Shown: piece by piece, positions 62,614-64,000 of the stretch
How positions within the stretch are numbered: position 1 is the first letter of the stretch
Layout: the number at the start of each line of letters is the position of its first letter
Assembly: GCF_024124545.1 (NCBI RefSeq)
Contig: NZ_JAMXSF010000015.1
Coordinates: 90,383-154,382, forward strand
DNA from: Pseudoalteromonas sp. XMcav2-N
GTDB taxonomy: Bacteria > Pseudomonadota > Gammaproteobacteria > Enterobacterales > Alteromonadaceae
DNA length: 64,000 bases
Reading direction: 5' to 3'
Program-made: the position numbers and the translations under genes
The notes under the pieces: generated by a model
Database searches by the model: none
Told to the model about the DNA's origin: nothing
The model's input: the letters and a program-made list of their open reading frames with translations, nothing else

Positions 62614-63471
62614 ATGGAAAATAAAATCTCACTTACACCTGAAAATATTCAACAGGTGTTGGCATCTCCTGATCCTGAAAAGCTCATCTTAATGACGTTT
62701 TTTAGCGCTCAGGAACCAAACTGTATTGCGCAAGCTGGTATTCTTGATGCGCTTGCTCAGCAATATCCAAATAACATAGTGGTTGCAACGGTAGATTGCG
62801 ATCAGCAGCAAATGCTTGCTTCTCAGTTGGCGCAACAAGTGGGTCTTCAGGCGTTACCTACGTTGGTTGTGTTGAAAGGCGGTGCGCCTGTAGATGTTCT
62901 CCCTGGTGCGAAAACACAAGAAGAGATTTCCAAGGCTTTGTCGGAGCACCTGCCTTCACCTGAGCTGATCTTACTTGATCAAGCCAAGCACGCGCTTGCT
63001 AATGGTGAACTGAATGATGCCTTTGCACTGGCAAAGCAGGCTTATGGTGTTGCAAAAGATAACCCACGAGTTTCGCTGGTGTTTGCAGATATCTGTATTC
63101 AGATACAAAAAGTGGAAGAAGCTGAGGCGCTATTAGCGTCTGTCCCAGCAGAAGCACAAGATGCCTACTTCACCAATTTAAGCTCAAAACTGGAACTGGC
63201 AAAAGATGCGCAGGAATCACCTGAACTCAAGCGTCTTATGAGTGAAGCCGAATCGTCACCGGATGATTTGTCGATATGGTGCCAACTTGCCCAGGCCCAG
63301 GTTGATGCAGGCAAGAAAGCTGATGCTTTGGAAAGCCTGATATCTGTACTAAGAAAAGACATGAACTTTGGAGAAGCCAAAAAAGGCTACCTGGATATCA
63401 TTGCATCCTTACCGGAAGGCGACGAAATAGCAGCTCGCTACCGGCGAAAACTTTACAGTCTTTTGTACTGA
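62614..63471 (+). CDS. cnoX: CnoX/YbbN-type thioredoxin-fold co-chaperone
   Basis: 285 residues. An N-terminal thioredoxin domain (about 1-110) followed by TPR-like helices (about 115-280). The active-site CxxC is reduced to E-P-N-C (FFSAQEPNCIAQAG), with only the second Cys, as in E. coli CnoX where it is SxxC. CnoX protects proteins from hypochlorous-acid damage and hands them to GroEL or DnaK. TPR elements include LLDQAKHALANGELNDAFALA and VSLVFADICIQIQKVEEAEALL. The ATG is used instead of an upstream TTG. Confidence 0.9.
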   Translation: MENKISLTPENIQQVLASPDPEKLILMTFFSAQEPNCIAQAGILDALAQQYPNNIVVATVDCDQQQMLASQLAQQVGLQALPTLVVLKGGAPVDVLPGAKTQEEISKALSEHLPSPELILLDQAKHALANGELNDAFALAKQAYGVAKDNPRVSLVFADICIQIQKVEEAEALLASVPAEAQDAYFTNLSSKLELAKDAQESPELKRLMSEAESSPDDLSIWCQLAQAQVDAGKKADALESLISVLRKDMNFGEAKKGYLDIIASLPEGDEIAARYRRKLYSLLY

Positions 63472-63485
63472 TTCTTTTCTCTAAT

Positions 63486-63515
63486 AAAAATGGCGCAAAA
63501 AAGCGCCATTTTTTC
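63486..63515 (+). terminator. Terminator after cnoX
   Basis: AAAAATGGCGC (63486-63496) pairs with GCGCCATTTTT (63503-63513), loop of six A, then more T. It isolates cnoX from the rRNA promoter region that follows. Confidence 0.88.
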
Positions 63516-63670
63516 TTGCGTCTCTTCTGAAATGTACAATACTTAGATCCCTTGGAAGCTTGATTGTGTCAAATAGGTGAATATTTGATGACAATAATAG
63601 GGGTTTTGGCGTGTTTAGTATGAAAATTGCTCGAGATAGCTATTTTAATTACTTTTCTTATAAAAAAGGG

Positions 63671-63698
63671 TTGCGCTGGGTTTCGATTTCCCTATAAT
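63671..63698 (+). promoter_or_regulatory. rRNA operon promoter P1
   Basis: TTGCGC (63671-63676), 16-bp spacer, TATAAT (63693-63698), then the GC-rich discriminator GCGC that marks stringently controlled rRNA promoters. The upstream 30 bp are A/T-rich, like an UP element. Confidence 0.8.
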
Positions 63699-63796
63699 GC
63701 GCATCCACCGACACGGGGCACAACGCTGAAAAGCAACGAGCCAAGTGAAGGGAAAGCCAAACGGAAAGCTTAATTAAGAAAAATTAAATTTTCTAG

Positions 63797-63824
63797 TTGA
63801 CTTTAAAAGTGAAGCGGTTAATAT
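63797..63824 (+). promoter_or_regulatory. rRNA operon promoter P2
   Basis: TTGACT (63797-63802), 16-bp spacer, TAATAT (63819-63824), followed by the GC-rich GGCGCTCC. About 126 bp after P1, the tandem spacing seen in E. coli rrn operons. Confidence 0.75.
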
Positions 63825-63852
63825 GGCGCTCCACTTCGCAGCAAGGCTGCGG

Positions 63853-63888
63853 TAACTAACTAAGGTTAGTTATACTGTTCTTTAAAAA
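63853..63888 (+). promoter_or_regulatory. boxB-like hairpin and boxA of the rRNA leader
   Basis: TAACTAAC (63853-63860) pairs with GTTAGTTA (63865-63872), and TGTTCTTTAAAAA (63876-63888) matches boxA (E. coli TGCTCTTTAACAA), the NusB/S10 antitermination site. The next bases, up to the window end, read like the 16S 5' leader, so the 16S gene begins just outside. Confidence 0.85.
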
Positions 63889-64000
63889 TATGAAGCAATC
63901 ATCTGTGTGGGCACTCGTACAGATTGAGTTCTAACAGCGAAGCTACTTAGGTAGTGACGCACAAAAATTTAGAGTCTCAACTGAACTGAGTGACTAACAT

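Overview
The window reads as chromosomal DNA of a marine gammaproteobacterium of the Alteromonadales, most likely Pseudoalteromonas or a close relative. This is inferred from gene content: a metY-rimP-nusA-infB-rbfA-truB-rpsO-pnp-nlpI block, a MipA/OmpV + DUF3019 pair, a delta-class carbonic anhydrase, a six-gene Mrp antiporter, TyrR, and many secreted proteins. I see no insertion sequence, integrase, prophage or CRISPR array. Genes are densely packed and separated by clear hairpin terminators, so the segment looks like stable chromosome.

Layout. 1-8.3 kb (minus strand): an outer-membrane barrel protein, a bactofilin + M23 peptidase pair, tyrosine catabolism genes fahA and hpd, a POT peptide transporter and a secreted jelly-roll protein. 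8.66-27.4 kb (minus strand): a seven-gene run of very large envelope proteins built around CapA, CapB and CapC of poly-gamma-glutamate synthesis. 27.7-40.3 kb: tyrR, a thioesterase, OmpW, a REC-PilZ regulator, dapE, a three-gene phospholipase-like/PPIase-like cassette, MipA-DUF3019, a lipoprotein, a globin-fold protein apparently without heme ligand, and a carbonic anhydrase. 40.6-52.1 kb (plus strand): initiator tRNA and the translation/RNA-decay block, followed by a metzincin-like protein. 52.3-58.1 kb: Mrp antiporter. 58.4-63.5 kb: chemoreceptor, topB and a CnoX-like co-chaperone. The last 0.3 kb is the double promoter and antitermination leader of an rRNA operon whose 16S gene lies just outside.

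The most interesting part is 8.66-27.4 kb. It encodes, in transcription order: a CapA-type lipoprotein; a CHASE2-type sensor with GAF/PAS-like parts but no output domain; a membrane protein carrying two tandem CapC units plus a large soluble tail; a membrane-anchored periplasmic protein; a small secreted amidohydrolase resembling N-formylglutamate amidohydrolase; a 1444-residue protein with a helical-repeat middle and a beta-barrel-like C-terminus; and a CapB-type amide ligase buried inside a 1369-residue helical-repeat protein. All junctions but the first overlap by 1-14 nt. I infer an envelope-spanning machine that makes, trims and exports a gamma-glutamyl-type poly(amino acid), organised like the PNAG (Pga) secretion system. 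An 11-bp perfect inverted repeat lies upstream of its predicted promoter, in the gap shared with divergent tyrR.

TyrR probably links to the aromatic genes in the window: a good TYR-box match lies upstream of hpd and a weaker one upstream of tyrR itself. Start codons were chosen by Shine-Dalgarno spacing and family length; several genes use GTG or TTG. All functional calls come from reading motifs and domain patterns, without database searches.
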